A stretch of 64,000 nucleotides of DNA from M55B112 sp964539395 (GCA_964539395.1 CAZIIU010000016.1:1-64000), one strand, 5' to 3'. Shown: positions 45,573 to 54,843, counted from the stretch's first letter. Numbers and translations: made by a program. Notes: generated by a model from the letters alone, not told the origin.

Positions 45573-46058
45573 ATGAACAGAGCTGTTTTTCTGGATCGTG
45601 ACGGAGTTATCAATCATCCAAAAAAGAACTATTACGTATACCGGATTGAAGATTTTACGATCAACCCCGGCGTGATTGAGGCGTTGCAGTATTTCCAGGA
45701 GAAGGGGTACTTGTTGTTTGTGATCACCAACCAGGGGGGGATCAGTAAGGGAAAATACAGCCGGGAACAGGTGGAGGAGGTACATGCACATATGGAAGAG
45801 GTACTGGCAAGTCATGGTATCAACCTTTCCGCAATCCACTACTGTCCCCATCATCCGAAGAAAGAAAACTGTCTTTGCAGAAAACCGAAATCACTGATGC
45901 TTGAAAAAGCGCTGGCACAATTTGATGTCGATCCATCTCACTCCTGGTTTATCGGAGATAAGAAAACAGATGTGGAGGCTGGAAAAGCTGCAGGCGTAAA
46001 AACGTTGAAAATACACAGGAACAAGGACCTGAGAAAGATCATGAACAAGATATATTGA
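45573..46058 (+). CDS. HAD-family D,D-heptose 1,7-bisphosphate phosphatase (GmhB-like)
   Basis: A 161-residue HAD phosphatase: nucleophile motif FLDRDGVIN, motif II ITNQGGISKG, the zinc-binding insert CPHHPKKENCLC and the acidic motif FIGDKKTDV. This is the GmhB/histidinol-phosphatase subfamily. GmhB removes a phosphate in the route to ADP-heptose for lipopolysaccharide; hldD, which acts later in that route, is at 62653-63612. A histidinol-phosphate role cannot be excluded from sequence. ATG 45573 is preferred over an upstream in-frame start at 45519 that lies inside holA. Confidence 0.88.
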   Translation: MNRAVFLDRDGVINHPKKNYYVYRIEDFTINPGVIEALQYFQEKGYLLFVITNQGGISKGKYSREQVEEVHAHMEEVLASHGINLSAIHYCPHHPKKENCLCRKPKSLMLEKALAQFDVDPSHSWFIGDKKTDVEAGKAAGVKTLKIHRNKDLRKIMNKIY

Positions 46059-46082
46059 AATTGAACCGGGCCGGAGCCTGGA

Positions 46083-46670
46083 TTAGTTCAACCCCGGGTC
46101 AGTGGGAAAATTGGCCCATGCCTTATATTTTGCATTAAAGCCTGACAAGGTTTCTGTCCAGAACTCCGCAGACCCACCTTTCATTATAAGTTCAGGCAGT
46201 ATCTCGGCCACCAGCCATGCATGCATCTCCAACTCTCCTTCCAGCTGATTTTCAGTCCAGCCGGAATAACCGAGGAAAAAGCGAAGATTTCCCTGGTTCG
46301 CCCTTCCAGCTTTAACCAGGGCCTTCATCATCTCAAAATCCCCTCCCCAGAAAATCCCCTTTTTAACATGCACGCTTTCAGGAATCTCATCTCCCAGGGT
46401 GTGAATATAATGGACCGTATTGGTACTCACCGGACCGCCGATGGTAACCGGAAAATCAACATCAGGAAAATCACTGATCACATCGGCAATTTTCATTTCA
46501 AGGGTCTTATTCAGAACAAAACCCACCGAGCCTTTCTCACTGTGTTCGGTGAGGTATACCACCGATCTCCTGAAATACTGGTCGCTCAGGAAGGGCTCTG
46601 AGATAAGCACTCGTCCGGCTGCAGCTATCAGGTCGTTGGCTATATGAAAAAAATCGTAATTCAGCGCCAT
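46083..46670 (-). CDS. YqgE/AlgH family protein
   Basis: A 195-residue single-domain protein: GRVLISEPFLSDQYFRRSVVYLTEHSEKGSVGFVLNK in pieces, GGPVSTNTVHYIHTLGD, and FFLGYSGWTENQLEGEL. These are the landmark segments of the YqgE/AlgH family, whose function is poorly understood. An AAGGAG Shine-Dalgarno-like stretch sits 5-10 nt before the ATG, which is uncommon in this phylum. Convergent with the GmhB-like gene (24 nt apart). Confidence 0.93.
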   Translation of the reverse strand: MALNYDFFHIANDLIAAAGRVLISEPFLSDQYFRRSVVYLTEHSEKGSVGFVLNKTLEMKIADVISDFPDVDFPVTIGGPVSTNTVHYIHTLGDEIPESVHVKKGIFWGGDFEMMKALVKAGRANQGNLRFFLGYSGWTENQLEGELEMHAWLVAEILPELIMKGGSAEFWTETLSGFNAKYKAWANFPTDPGLN

Positions 46671-46845
46671 TTTGAACTCCTTTCTTCCTGCAATTTAAGT
46701 GAATTTTGACATTAATAAAACTTTTTATTCCAAAAGGATACCAATTAATCAGAATAACAATTTTCATCATGGTAGCCATATACTTATAACGAAAAGGATT
46801 TCAACATATTTTAGTTATCTTGAGACCTTAAATTTTTTATCGTGC

Positions 46846-48360
46846 ATGGATGAACAGATGGATGAACAGAGGACGAAGCAACCCTCGTTGCTACAATCGC
46901 TGATACCGATCTTTTTACTGATCACCCTGCTAACACTGAATGTGGTGTATTTCGGCGACCACACCCTTGACGGGGCCAACCAGTTTGCACTGATCCTGGC
47001 AGCAGCTCTAGCAGGGATCATTGCTGTTACACTGGGTCATAAATGGACCTCCATCAGGCAGAATATCGTAAAGAGCATCGGTTCCGCCATGCCATCCATC
47101 CTGATACTTCTGCTTATAGGCTCTCTTGCCGGCACATGGATGTTAAGCGGTGTGGTTCCTACTTTAATATATTACGGACTTAAGATCTTTCATCCGGGTA
47201 TCTTTCTGTTTGCCACGGTAATCATCGGTGGTATCGTCTCCCTGGCAACCGGCAGTTCATGGTCGACCATTGCTACAATGGGGATCGCTCTGATCGGTAT
47301 CGGGAAGACCCTTGGGATCAATGAAGGTGTCATTGCGGGCGCTGTGATCTCAGGTGCCTATTTCGGCGACAAGATGTCGCCATTAAGCGACACTACAAAC
47401 CTTGCCCCGGCCATGGCGGGAACAGACCTGTTTACCCATATCAGGTATATGACCATCACCACTGTGCCGGCAATGGCCCTTACACTGGTCATTTTTCTGG
47501 TAATAGGTTTTACATACAATTTTGACTCTGATTTACAGGACATAGACTTGGTCCTCGCTGCCATCGAAAACAGGTTCAATGTCACACCCTGGTTACTGCT
47601 TGTACCGGCAGCACTTATCTTCGTAATTGTAAAAAAGATACCTCCCCTCCCCTCACTCCTTTTCGGGTCTCTGATGGGAGGGCTGTTTGCCCTGATTTTC
47701 CAACCCCATCTTATTAGGGAAGTGGGAACAATGCTTGATCCTGAAACACGAACTTTTTTCAAAGCCTCCTACCTCAGTGTGATGCAATCGATCTATGGAG
47801 AACTGACAATCAGCACCAACAATGCCATGGTCAATGAACTGCTATCTACGGGGGGCATGCAGGGAATGCTGAATACCATCTGGCTCATCCTTTCTGCCAT
47901 GGTATTTGGAGGTACCATGGAAGCTGCCGGGATGCTGAAGAAGATTACTCTTTCAGTAATCAGGTGGGCCAACTCCACGGGATCGCTCGTGGCAACAACA
48001 GTCGGAACGAGTGTCTTCTTTAACATAACTGCTTCGGACCAATACATCTCTATTGTGGTACCAGGCAGGATGTTCGCCGGAATATACAAGGATCGCGGAC
48101 TTAAGCCTGAAGTGCTCAGCAGGACGCTCGAGGACGGGGGTACCATAACATCCGTGCTGATCCCCTGGAACACTTGCGGTGCAACACAGTCGAGGGTGTT
48201 AGGTGTTCCTACCGTTGAATACATCCCCTTTGCATTCTTTAATATCCTCAGTCCACTTTTTAGCATTCTCTTTGCAGCCATCAATTATAAGATCAGAAGG
48301 TTTTCTGCAGATGACAAGCCGGACAGGGTGATCAGCGAGGAGGATCGTAAAGATTACTGA
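46846..48360 (+). CDS. nhaC: Na+/H+ antiporter, NhaC family
   Basis: A 504-residue inner-membrane protein with about 11-12 helices. Typical NhaC segments are TGSSWSTIATMGIALIGIG, SGAYFGDKMSPLSDTTNLA, and NITASDQYISIVVPGRMF. It exchanges Na+ for H+ to keep sodium and pH in balance, and would tie in with the Na+-NQR below. The ATG at 46846 (MDEQMDEQ) is preferred; the upstream open frame to 46699 is AT-rich promoter-like DNA. Substrate preference (Na+/H+ or an organic acid/Na+ variant) is not decidable by eye. Confidence 0.92.
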   Translation: MDEQMDEQRTKQPSLLQSLIPIFLLITLLTLNVVYFGDHTLDGANQFALILAAALAGIIAVTLGHKWTSIRQNIVKSIGSAMPSILILLLIGSLAGTWMLSGVVPTLIYYGLKIFHPGIFLFATVIIGGIVSLATGSSWSTIATMGIALIGIGKTLGINEGVIAGAVISGAYFGDKMSPLSDTTNLAPAMAGTDLFTHIRYMTITTVPAMALTLVIFLVIGFTYNFDSDLQDIDLVLAAIENRFNVTPWLLLVPAALIFVIVKKIPPLPSLLFGSLMGGLFALIFQPHLIREVGTMLDPETRTFFKASYLSVMQSIYGELTISTNNAMVNELLSTGGMQGMLNTIWLILSAMVFGGTMEAAGMLKKITLSVIRWANSTGSLVATTVGTSVFFNITASDQYISIVVPGRMFAGIYKDRGLKPEVLSRTLEDGGTITSVLIPWNTCGATQSRVLGVPTVEYIPFAFFNILSPLFSILFAAINYKIRRFSADDKPDRVISEEDRKDY

Positions 48361-48493
48361 TTCGGTGTTGATCCTGTTAACATACTACGTAATCGTCCTG
48401 TCTCAGCCTCCGGTGAGCCACAATCGGGAGTGGGACCTAAGATTTCAATTATCAGAAGAACATACCCGGAACGATATATAAGATCAGATGCTA

Positions 48494-50917
48494 TCAGTAG
48501 ATTAACGGATATTTCACAGGGTCGTATTCATGCATCAGTCCATAGATCGTTTCAAAGACATCCTCAGCATTTGGATTGGAGTAGTAATCGCCGTCGGAGC
48601 TGTAGGCCGGACGATGTTCACGTGCTGTAAGTGTTCGGGGTTCTGCATCCAGATGGTAATATGCCCCCTGATCCTCAAGGACCATTTTCATCATGAATGC
48701 AGTGGCCCCCCCAGGCACATCCTCATCAAAGAAAACCACCTTGTTGGTTTTGGCAACAGATGTGCCGATGGTTCGATCCAGATCGAAGGGCAGCAAGGTC
48801 TGTACATCGATCAACTCCACACTAATATCAAACTCCTTCAACTGTTTTATCGCATTTTCCGCGATACGTACACACGATCCATAGGTAACCAGTGTCAAAT
48901 CATCACCCTCCATGAGAATCTCAGGCCTGCCCAGGGGAACCCTGAATTCACCGAAGTTAGCAGGCTTCGGTTCCTTTAGTCCATACCCTTTCAGCGGTTC
49001 GATCACCAGGGCCGGGTCATCGGCCGCCAGCAGTGTGTTGTACATTCCGGCTGCCTGGGTCATATTCCGGGGCACGCACACATAGATGCCGCGTATGGAA
49101 TTGATAACCATACTCAATGGTGAGCCGGAGTGCCAGATTCCCTCAAGCCTGTGTCCGCGGGTGCGTATAATCACCGGGGCCGCCTGGGCACCCTTGGTTC
49201 TCCAGTGCAGCGAGGCAAGGTCATCGCTCAATGTGGCCAGTGCATAAAGCAGGTAATCAAAATATTGAATCTCTGCCACTGGCCGAAGACCGCGCAAGGC
49301 CAGTCCGATGCCCTGTCCTATAATTGTAGTCTCGCGGATTCCTGTGTCGGTGACTCGCCACTCGCCGTACTTCTCCTGCAGCCCTTCAAGGCCTTTGTTC
49401 ACATCACCAATCTTTCCTGTGTCCTCTCCGAATGTTACCAGCAACGGGTATTTTTCAAATAGTGCATCAAAATTGTCCCGTATGATCTCCCTGCCGTTCA
49501 TGACACTGTCTTCTTCAAGCTTAACCGAAACGGGTTTCACCTTTAATGCGGATCGGTCGGACTCGTTGTAAAGTTTTGTACTGTATCGCTCATAATTCTT
49601 TTCCTTGTATTCCCTGATCCATTCCGATATTGATTTCTGGAGACTGTCCCTCACCGGGCAATCGGCACAAAGGTTGCGCATAATCCGCTTGGCAGTCGAC
49701 TGCACATCCCTGCGAATGGGATTCATGATACGCTTCAGGTCTTTGCTCAGTATTCCCAGTTTATCGATCTCCTCGTTCCGGCATTCGCACGACCTGTTGT
49801 CGATGATCTCCAGTAATTCATCACGCTCCTGCCTGATCGGGGATATATACACTTCCCATGCATTTTCACGCGCCTCCCTCGCCTCCACTACAGCTTTTTC
49901 CTTCAGCGCTGCAAGTTTCTTCGCTCCGGCAATGCCACTGTCAATGATCCACTCCTCCATCTTTACCAGGGGATCAAAGGCCCTCTCCCATTCCAGTCGC
50001 CCGGCAGATTTGTACCTTTCATGACTTCCTGAAGTGCTGTGACCAAAGGGTTGCACCATCTCATCGATATGGAACAGGACCGGTACATGTTCACTCCTGC
50101 AGCGTCTGATTCCATCCCTGAAAACATCAACCAGCTCCGGATAATCCCACCCCCTGGCCCGGTAAATATGTATTCCGTTTGATCCCCTCTTTTTACGGAA
50201 CCCCTCAAGAGCCTCCGAGATGCTTGCCTTAACGATCTGAAGGTCCTTTGTAACCGAAATACCATACCCATCGTCCCATACCGCCAGGGCCACAGGTATT
50301 TGTAATACCGCAGCAGCATTGATTGTCTCCAAAAACATACCCTCTGCCGTGCTGGCATCCCCGATGGTCCCGAACGCCACCTCATTCCCTGCTTTCGACA
50401 GGGTGGTATATTTTTCCAGTGCCTTGTTATTTCTGAACAGCTTCGATGCATAACCCAATCCAATGAGCCGCGGCATCTGTCCTGCTGTCGGTGATAAATC
50501 GGCACAGCTGTTCTTCATGGCAGTAAGGTCCTTCCATGAACCGTCGTCATTCAGACTTATTGAGGCGAAATGGTTGTTGAAGTTGCGGCCTGCGCTTCCG
50601 GGGTTCACCGATTCATCGGTTACTCCATACAGCTGGCAGAAAAACTGTTCCGGTGTGAGCATACCTGCAGCCATCATAAAAGTGTGGTCGCGGTAGTACC
50701 CCGATCGCCAGTCACCCTCGCAAAACTGTTTTGCCATGGCAATCTGTGCCAGCTCCTTGCCATCGCCAAAGATGCCAAATTTAGCTTTTCCCGACAGCAC
50801 CTCCTTTCGGCCCACGGAGGCTAGCTGGCGACTCAGGTGCGCCAGGTAAAAATCGGCTAATATTTCGTCGATGTTATGATTGATCCGTTTACCTTCCATA
50901 AAAACCAATCCCGGCAT
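48494..50917 (-). CDS. Fused E1 alpha/beta of a branched-chain-type 2-oxoacid dehydrogenase
   Basis: The 807-residue protein joins both E1 subunits. The alpha half (about 1-330) has the thiamine-diphosphate motif region GDASTAEGMFLETINAAAVLQIPVAL and HSTSGSHERY; the beta half (about 470-807) has LVTFGEDTGKIGDV, RVTDTGIRETTIIGQGIGLAL and VVFFDEDVPGG. It should decarboxylate a 2-oxo acid and pass the acyl group to a lipoyl E2. Between the halves lies a linker of about 130 residues with two cysteine pairs (CEC near 374, CADC near 414). E2 and E3 genes are not in the window. A second Met at residue 7 is a possible start. Confidence 0.92.
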   Translation of the reverse strand: MPGLVFMEGKRINHNIDEILADFYLAHLSRQLASVGRKEVLSGKAKFGIFGDGKELAQIAMAKQFCEGDWRSGYYRDHTFMMAAGMLTPEQFFCQLYGVTDESVNPGSAGRNFNNHFASISLNDDGSWKDLTAMKNSCADLSPTAGQMPRLIGLGYASKLFRNNKALEKYTTLSKAGNEVAFGTIGDASTAEGMFLETINAAAVLQIPVALAVWDDGYGISVTKDLQIVKASISEALEGFRKKRGSNGIHIYRARGWDYPELVDVFRDGIRRCRSEHVPVLFHIDEMVQPFGHSTSGSHERYKSAGRLEWERAFDPLVKMEEWIIDSGIAGAKKLAALKEKAVVEAREARENAWEVYISPIRQERDELLEIIDNRSCECRNEEIDKLGILSKDLKRIMNPIRRDVQSTAKRIMRNLCADCPVRDSLQKSISEWIREYKEKNYERYSTKLYNESDRSALKVKPVSVKLEEDSVMNGREIIRDNFDALFEKYPLLVTFGEDTGKIGDVNKGLEGLQEKYGEWRVTDTGIRETTIIGQGIGLALRGLRPVAEIQYFDYLLYALATLSDDLASLHWRTKGAQAAPVIIRTRGHRLEGIWHSGSPLSMVINSIRGIYVCVPRNMTQAAGMYNTLLAADDPALVIEPLKGYGLKEPKPANFGEFRVPLGRPEILMEGDDLTLVTYGSCVRIAENAIKQLKEFDISVELIDVQTLLPFDLDRTIGTSVAKTNKVVFFDEDVPGGATAFMMKMVLEDQGAYYHLDAEPRTLTAREHRPAYSSDGDYYSNPNAEDVFETIYGLMHEYDPVKYPLIY

Positions 50918-50943
50918 AAGGCCGATTTTCGTTTCCTGTTTGT

Positions 50944-50951
50944 TATCTTTG
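50944..50951 (+). promoter_or_regulatory. Bacteroidota -7 box for the small cysteine-protein genes (TATCTTTG)
   Basis: Exact TAnnTTTG match 50 nt before the first small gene at 51001. No TTTG at the preferred distance. Confidence 0.4.
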
Positions 50952-51000
50952 TCAAGTGAAATTTACACACTTTTGACAACATATAACAGGGTTTGTTCAG

Positions 51001-51231
51001 ATGTTTTTGAATATACTACTATTAAGCTTCGTGCTGATAAGCTTCTCAATGCTGGGAATGGCATTGAATATCCTCGTAAAAAAGAGGGGCAGATTTCCCG
51101 CATACCGTGTTGGGCACAATAAAGATATGGCAAAACTCGGGCTCACATGCGTAAAGCATGAAGAGATCCGTTGCCATAAAGCACGTTTGAAGCAGAAGTC
51201 CGCTGACTGCGATGGCTGTCAGTCGGCCTGA
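51001..51231 (+). CDS. Small membrane-anchored four-cysteine protein
   Basis: A 76-residue protein: one N-terminal transmembrane helix (about residues 3-26), a basic VKKRGRFP stretch, then a soluble tail with four cysteines (C50, C58, C70, C73), the last two as CxxC, in HNKDMAKLGLTC…C…CDGC. The layout suggests an inner-membrane protein that binds a metal or Fe-S cluster. It sits upstream of the NqrM-like gene and faces the nqr-apbE operon. I know of no firm functional assignment. The ATG and exact -7 box upstream support it as a real gene. Confidence 0.65.
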   Translation: MFLNILLLSFVLISFSMLGMALNILVKKRGRFPAYRVGHNKDMAKLGLTCVKHEEIRCHKARLKQKSADCDGCQSA

Positions 51232-51383
51232 TCCACAACCGGGGCGAAAAAGCCTTTTCTCTTCAAAACACCATCTGTTGCATGTGGGAAGATCCTTAAT
51301 CACACAGAGGGATAAATAGCCAAAAACCCTCAACATACTTGCCTGTTAATTGTTATACCTTCAGAACATAAAGGAGATCAATT

Positions 51384-51572
51384 ATGCTGAAAGTTATATT
51401 AGCTGCAATAGTACTTGTGGTTCTGGCGTTTGCAGGACTTGGGATTAAATTGTTATTCGACCGGAAGGCCGAGTTTTCCGGTGGAGGTTGCCGTGCCGCC
51501 GGTTCATCCCCGGAACTGGCCGATAAAGGGATCACATGCGGATGCGGAACTGGACGATGCGAAATTGAATAA
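51384..51572 (+). CDS. Small membrane-anchored Cys protein, NqrM-like
   Basis: A 62-residue protein with one N-terminal transmembrane helix (about residues 3-24) and a short tail with four cysteines (C36, C52, C54, C59) in a Gly-rich setting (GGGCRAAGS, GITCGCGTGRC). The size, topology and cysteine pattern recall NqrM (DUF539), a factor needed for maturation of Na+-NQR, proposed to supply iron for the site between NqrD and NqrE. It lies opposite apbE, the other Nqr maturation gene. The match is by layout, not clear sequence identity. An AAAGGAG-like stretch precedes the ATG. Confidence 0.65.
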   Translation: MLKVILAAIVLVVLAFAGLGIKLLFDRKAEFSGGGCRAAGSSPELADKGITCGCGTGRCEIE

Positions 51573-51874
51573 CCAGGCAGTGATGATATAGTGCAAGCGT
51601 TGTAATACCCTATGTACAGACCCGGGAAAGAATATCGCATGGTAAGTGCAACTGCTACAGACAAGACAGACTGATGATAAACTGAAACAATGAAAAAGTT
51701 TTGTGCTGAAAGGACGAAGAAGTTTTGAGCTGTAACAACGAAGAAGTTTTGAGCTGAAACAATGAAGAAGTTTTAAGCTGAAACAATGAAAAAGTTTTGT
51801 GCTGAAAGGACGAAGAAGTTTTGAGCTGAAAAGACCATAAGCGGTGAGTAGTCATTGGAACCGGGAATAGCCGA
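51573..51874. other. Intergenic region holding the 24-nt repeat array
   Basis: The 302 nt between the NqrM-like gene and apbE hold no credible gene apart from the tandem array at 51682-51825. The array is open on the minus strand because its unit is a multiple of three, but the translation is a monotonous eight-residue repeat. Confidence 0.6.
51682..51825. repeat. Tandem repeat, six 24-nt units
   Basis: Six head-to-tail units of the form CTGAAACAATGAAGAAGTTT plus TGAG, and a seventh cut off after about ten nt. Units 1 and 5 are identical, as are 2 and 6, so a 96-nt block has been partly duplicated. It lies between two converging gene groups, 50 nt before the apbE stop. Confidence 0.9.
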
Positions 51875-52891
51875 TCAGAGCAGCAACTTTCTCATGCCAG
51901 GCGTCATCCACTCCTTGAAGCGTCCATCCTCATCGCCATAGATAAAAAGTGCCTCAACATTATCAAGTGATTTAACAAACGCTTTTGCGTTTTCTAATCC
52001 CATTACCATGCATGTGGTTGAATAGGCATCTGCGGTGATGCACTTATCGGTGATAATTGTTACGCTCAATAAGTTACTTGATTTCGAATACCCAGTAACG
52101 GGATCGATGGTATGTACGACTTTTTCTCCCTCATGCTCATAAAATTTCCTGTAGTTGCCCGAAGATGCCAGTGAAAGATCCACAAGCCGCACCACCTCCT
52201 GAAGGTTTTGTCCGGGTAACATATTTCCCTCAACCGGCTTGTCAATTCCCACCTTCCATGCATCGCCCCTTGGACTTTTACCGCGGGTCCTGATCTCCCC
52301 CCCGATCTCCACCAGGAAGTTGTGGATCCCGAGTCCTGAAAGATACTCACAAACCAAATCGACGGAGTACCCCTGTGCTATAGCGTTCACATCAATTTGT
52401 ATTCCAGGATATTCCTTGATGATCCTTCCCTCCTTCAGGGCTATCTTATCCATTCCTACGAATTGCATCAGGCTGTCGACCAGCTCTTTTGTCATCTCCC
52501 GTTTTTTGCCGGCTCCGAACCCCCAGGCATCAACCAGTGGTCCGACAGTGATATCGAATGCTCCCCCGCTAATTTCGTATACCCGCCTTGCTTCCCTGTA
52601 TACCTCCTCAAGGTACGGATCCGCTTGATCGGTGATATTCCGGTTGATCAGGGAAAGGTTACTGGTGTCGATATAGGAAGATAGCGACTGGTCGAACCGG
52701 GCAAGCAAAGCATCGATCTCCACTGTAAGATCCAGTGAATCAGTTTCTGGCGACTGGTAAGTCATGTGGTAATTGGTCCCCTGCGTAAAACCGGCAATGG
52801 AGATATAAGGTCCGTCATTGACCCTTGTTGTGAAGATATAAATGATCACTCCGATAATAACCAACCCTATCAGGTACTTTGCAAATTTCAT
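51875..52891 (-). CDS. apbE: FAD:protein FMN transferase (ApbE)
   Basis: ApbE attaches FMN by a phosphoester bond to Thr residues in NqrB and NqrC. The 338-residue protein has an N-terminal membrane anchor (FAKYLIGLVIIGVIIYIF), then the ApbE domain: GTNYHMTYQ, GGAFDITVGPLVDAWGFG, QIDVNAIAQGYSVD, and the C-terminal CITADAYSTTCMVMG containing the metal-binding Asp/Thr. The start at 52891 gives a clean anchor; an upstream ATG at 52960 overlaps nqrF. It is the last gene of the nqr operon and acts on the two flavinylated subunits encoded in it. Confidence 0.95.
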   Translation of the reverse strand: MKFAKYLIGLVIIGVIIYIFTTRVNDGPYISIAGFTQGTNYHMTYQSPETDSLDLTVEIDALLARFDQSLSSYIDTSNLSLINRNITDQADPYLEEVYREARRVYEISGGAFDITVGPLVDAWGFGAGKKREMTKELVDSLMQFVGMDKIALKEGRIIKEYPGIQIDVNAIAQGYSVDLVCEYLSGLGIHNFLVEIGGEIRTRGKSPRGDAWKVGIDKPVEGNMLPGQNLQEVVRLVDLSLASSGNYRKFYEHEGEKVVHTIDPVTGYSKSSNLLSVTIITDKCITADAYSTTCMVMGLENAKAFVKSLDNVEALFIYGDEDGRFKEWMTPGMRKLLL

Positions 52892-52943
52892 AATCTTTGG
52901 TATCTTTTGGTAATGCGCTTCATAGGGATTGCCGCCCGGTATG

Positions 52944-54197
52944 TTACCCAAAATCGTCAAATGCGATCATCTCCTCAGGAACTCCCAGATTGTAAAGTAA
53001 TTTTTGTGCGGCATCGTTCATCATAGGCGGACCGCACAAATAGTATTCAACCTCTTCAGGTTCCTCGTGATACCGGAGGTAATTATCATACAGTACCTGG
53101 TGGATAAAACCTGTTGGACCATCCCAGTTATCCTCCTTTGCCGGTTCAGAGAGGGCCAGGTGAAACTTGAAATTGGGGAACTTCTTCTCAATGGCACGAA
53201 ATTCCTCCTCGTAGAACATCTCTCTGAGTGAGCGTGCACCGTACCAATAGGAAACCTGACGGTCTGTTTTCATGGTGTGGAAGAGATGGAACAGGTGTGA
53301 TCTGAGAGGAGCCATTCCGGCACCTCCACCGATATAGATCATCTCCCGCTTGGACTCCTTGATAAAGAATTCACCGTACGGACCGGAAATCATCACCTTG
53401 TCGCCCGGTTTTCTTGAAAAGATGTACGAGGAACAGACACCGGGATTCACATTCTTGAAACGTCCGTGACTGACGTCCCAGGGTGGCGTTGCAATACGGA
53501 TATTTAGCTTCACGATATTTCCCTCTGCAGGATGGTTGGCCATGGAGTAGGCTCTGAAGGTCTCCTCAACATTCTTCATCTTCAAATCCCACATATTAAA
53601 CTTATCCCACTCATCACGGTACTCCTCCTCAACATCAATATCGGTTTTAAAATCGACCTCGATCCTGGGAACGTCGATTTGAATATACCCGCCCGACTGA
53701 AAATCAAGCTTCTCACCTTCAGGTAATCTCACAACAAACTCCTTGATAAATGTGGCAACATTGTTGTTGGAAATCACTTCGCACTCCCACTTCCTGATCT
53801 CCAGCACCTCATCGGGTACCCGTATCTTAATATCTTCCCTGATCTTCACCTGGCAACCGAGTCGCCAGTTATTCTGTTGCTCCTTCCGTGTAAAAAATCC
53901 GGTCTCGGTGGGCAGAATTGAACCTCCCCCCTCCAGTACCTGGCATTTACACATTGCACATGTACCACCGCCGCCACAGGCAGATGGAAGAAACACTCCA
54001 TTGGCTGAAAGGGTACTCAAAACAGTATTTCCCGGACTAACAGTTAGTTCCTTGTCGTTCAATATCATCTTTACATCGCCCTGGGGGGTCAGTTTTTTTC
54101 TTGCATAAAGCAGCATTGATACAAGCAGCATGATCACGAGAAGAAATACTGCTATACTTACAAGAATGATAATTACGTTGGATGTGAGCAATATCAT
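52944..54197 (-). CDS. nqrF: Na+-NQR subunit F (NADH dehydrogenase)
   Basis: NqrF takes electrons from NADH. The 417-residue product has an N-terminal transmembrane helix, a 2Fe-2S ferredoxin domain with C74, C80, C83 and C115 (ACGGGGTCAMC … GC), and an FNR-type FAD/NADH domain (YSMANHP for flavin, YIGGGAGMAPLRS for NADH, and a C-terminal FDDFG). All four cluster cysteines are in place. It is 17 nt after nqrE and 52 nt before apbE. Confidence 0.97.
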   Translation of the reverse strand: MILLTSNVIIILVSIAVFLLVIMLLVSMLLYARKKLTPQGDVKMILNDKELTVSPGNTVLSTLSANGVFLPSACGGGGTCAMCKCQVLEGGGSILPTETGFFTRKEQQNNWRLGCQVKIREDIKIRVPDEVLEIRKWECEVISNNNVATFIKEFVVRLPEGEKLDFQSGGYIQIDVPRIEVDFKTDIDVEEEYRDEWDKFNMWDLKMKNVEETFRAYSMANHPAEGNIVKLNIRIATPPWDVSHGRFKNVNPGVCSSYIFSRKPGDKVMISGPYGEFFIKESKREMIYIGGGAGMAPLRSHLFHLFHTMKTDRQVSYWYGARSLREMFYEEEFRAIEKKFPNFKFHLALSEPAKEDNWDGPTGFIHQVLYDNYLRYHEEPEEVEYYLCGPPMMNDAAQKLLYNLGVPEEMIAFDDFG

Positions 54198-54214
54198 TTG
54201 AAAATCTTTTCTGT

Positions 54215-54832
54215 TTATAATTTAATACCCATAAAACTCATAAATGCGATCCCCATTAACCCGGTAATAATAAAAGTGATCCCCAATCCGCGCAGCGGGG
54301 CCGGAACATTTGAATAACGGATTTTCTCACGGATGGCCGCAATACCGACGATGGCAAGGAACCAGCCAACTCCTGACCCGAGAGCAAAGGAGGTAGCCTC
54401 AACGATATTGCTATACTCCCGTTCCTGCATAAAAAGAGAGCCCCCCAGGATTGCACAGTTTACAGCGATCAGGGGAAGAAAGATCCCCAAAGAGCTATAA
54501 AGTGCGGGTGAGAACTTCTCAATAATCATTTCCACGAGCTGGACCATCGAGGCAATCACTGCTATAAACATAATAAAGCTCAGAAAGCCGAGGTCAACAT
54601 CAGCAAGTGACGGGCTAAGCCAGGCGAGTGCTCCATCCTGCAGGATATAGTTCTCGATCAGGTAATTGATCGGTACTGTAAAACCGAGTACGAATATCAC
54701 TGCGATGCCCAATCCCGTAGATGTCTTTACCGTCTTGGATACCGCCAGGTAAGAACACATGCCCAGGAAATAGGCAAAAATCATGTTGTCAATAAAGATC
54801 GACTTGACAAATATGTTAACAAGATTTTCCAT
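54215..54832 (-). CDS. nqrE: Na+-NQR subunit E
   Basis: A 205-residue integral membrane subunit with six helices. C26 (LGMCSYL) and C126 (VNCAILGG) correspond to the conserved cysteines which, with two of NqrD, bind the iron between these pseudo-symmetric subunits. It overlaps closely in the operon (11-nt gap to nqrD, 17 nt to nqrF). Confidence 0.97.
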   Translation of the reverse strand: MENLVNIFVKSIFIDNMIFAYFLGMCSYLAVSKTVKTSTGLGIAVIFVLGFTVPINYLIENYILQDGALAWLSPSLADVDLGFLSFIMFIAVIASMVQLVEMIIEKFSPALYSSLGIFLPLIAVNCAILGGSLFMQEREYSNIVEATSFALGSGVGWFLAIVGIAAIREKIRYSNVPAPLRGLGITFIITGLMGIAFMSFMGIKL

Positions 54833-54843
54833 GAATCATTGTA

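Noticed and set aside
51655..51855. Minus-strand protein of repeated LFQLKTSS-type units
   Set aside because: It is a by-product of a 24-nt tandem repeat, whose length is a multiple of three; no start signal or anchor supports a gene.
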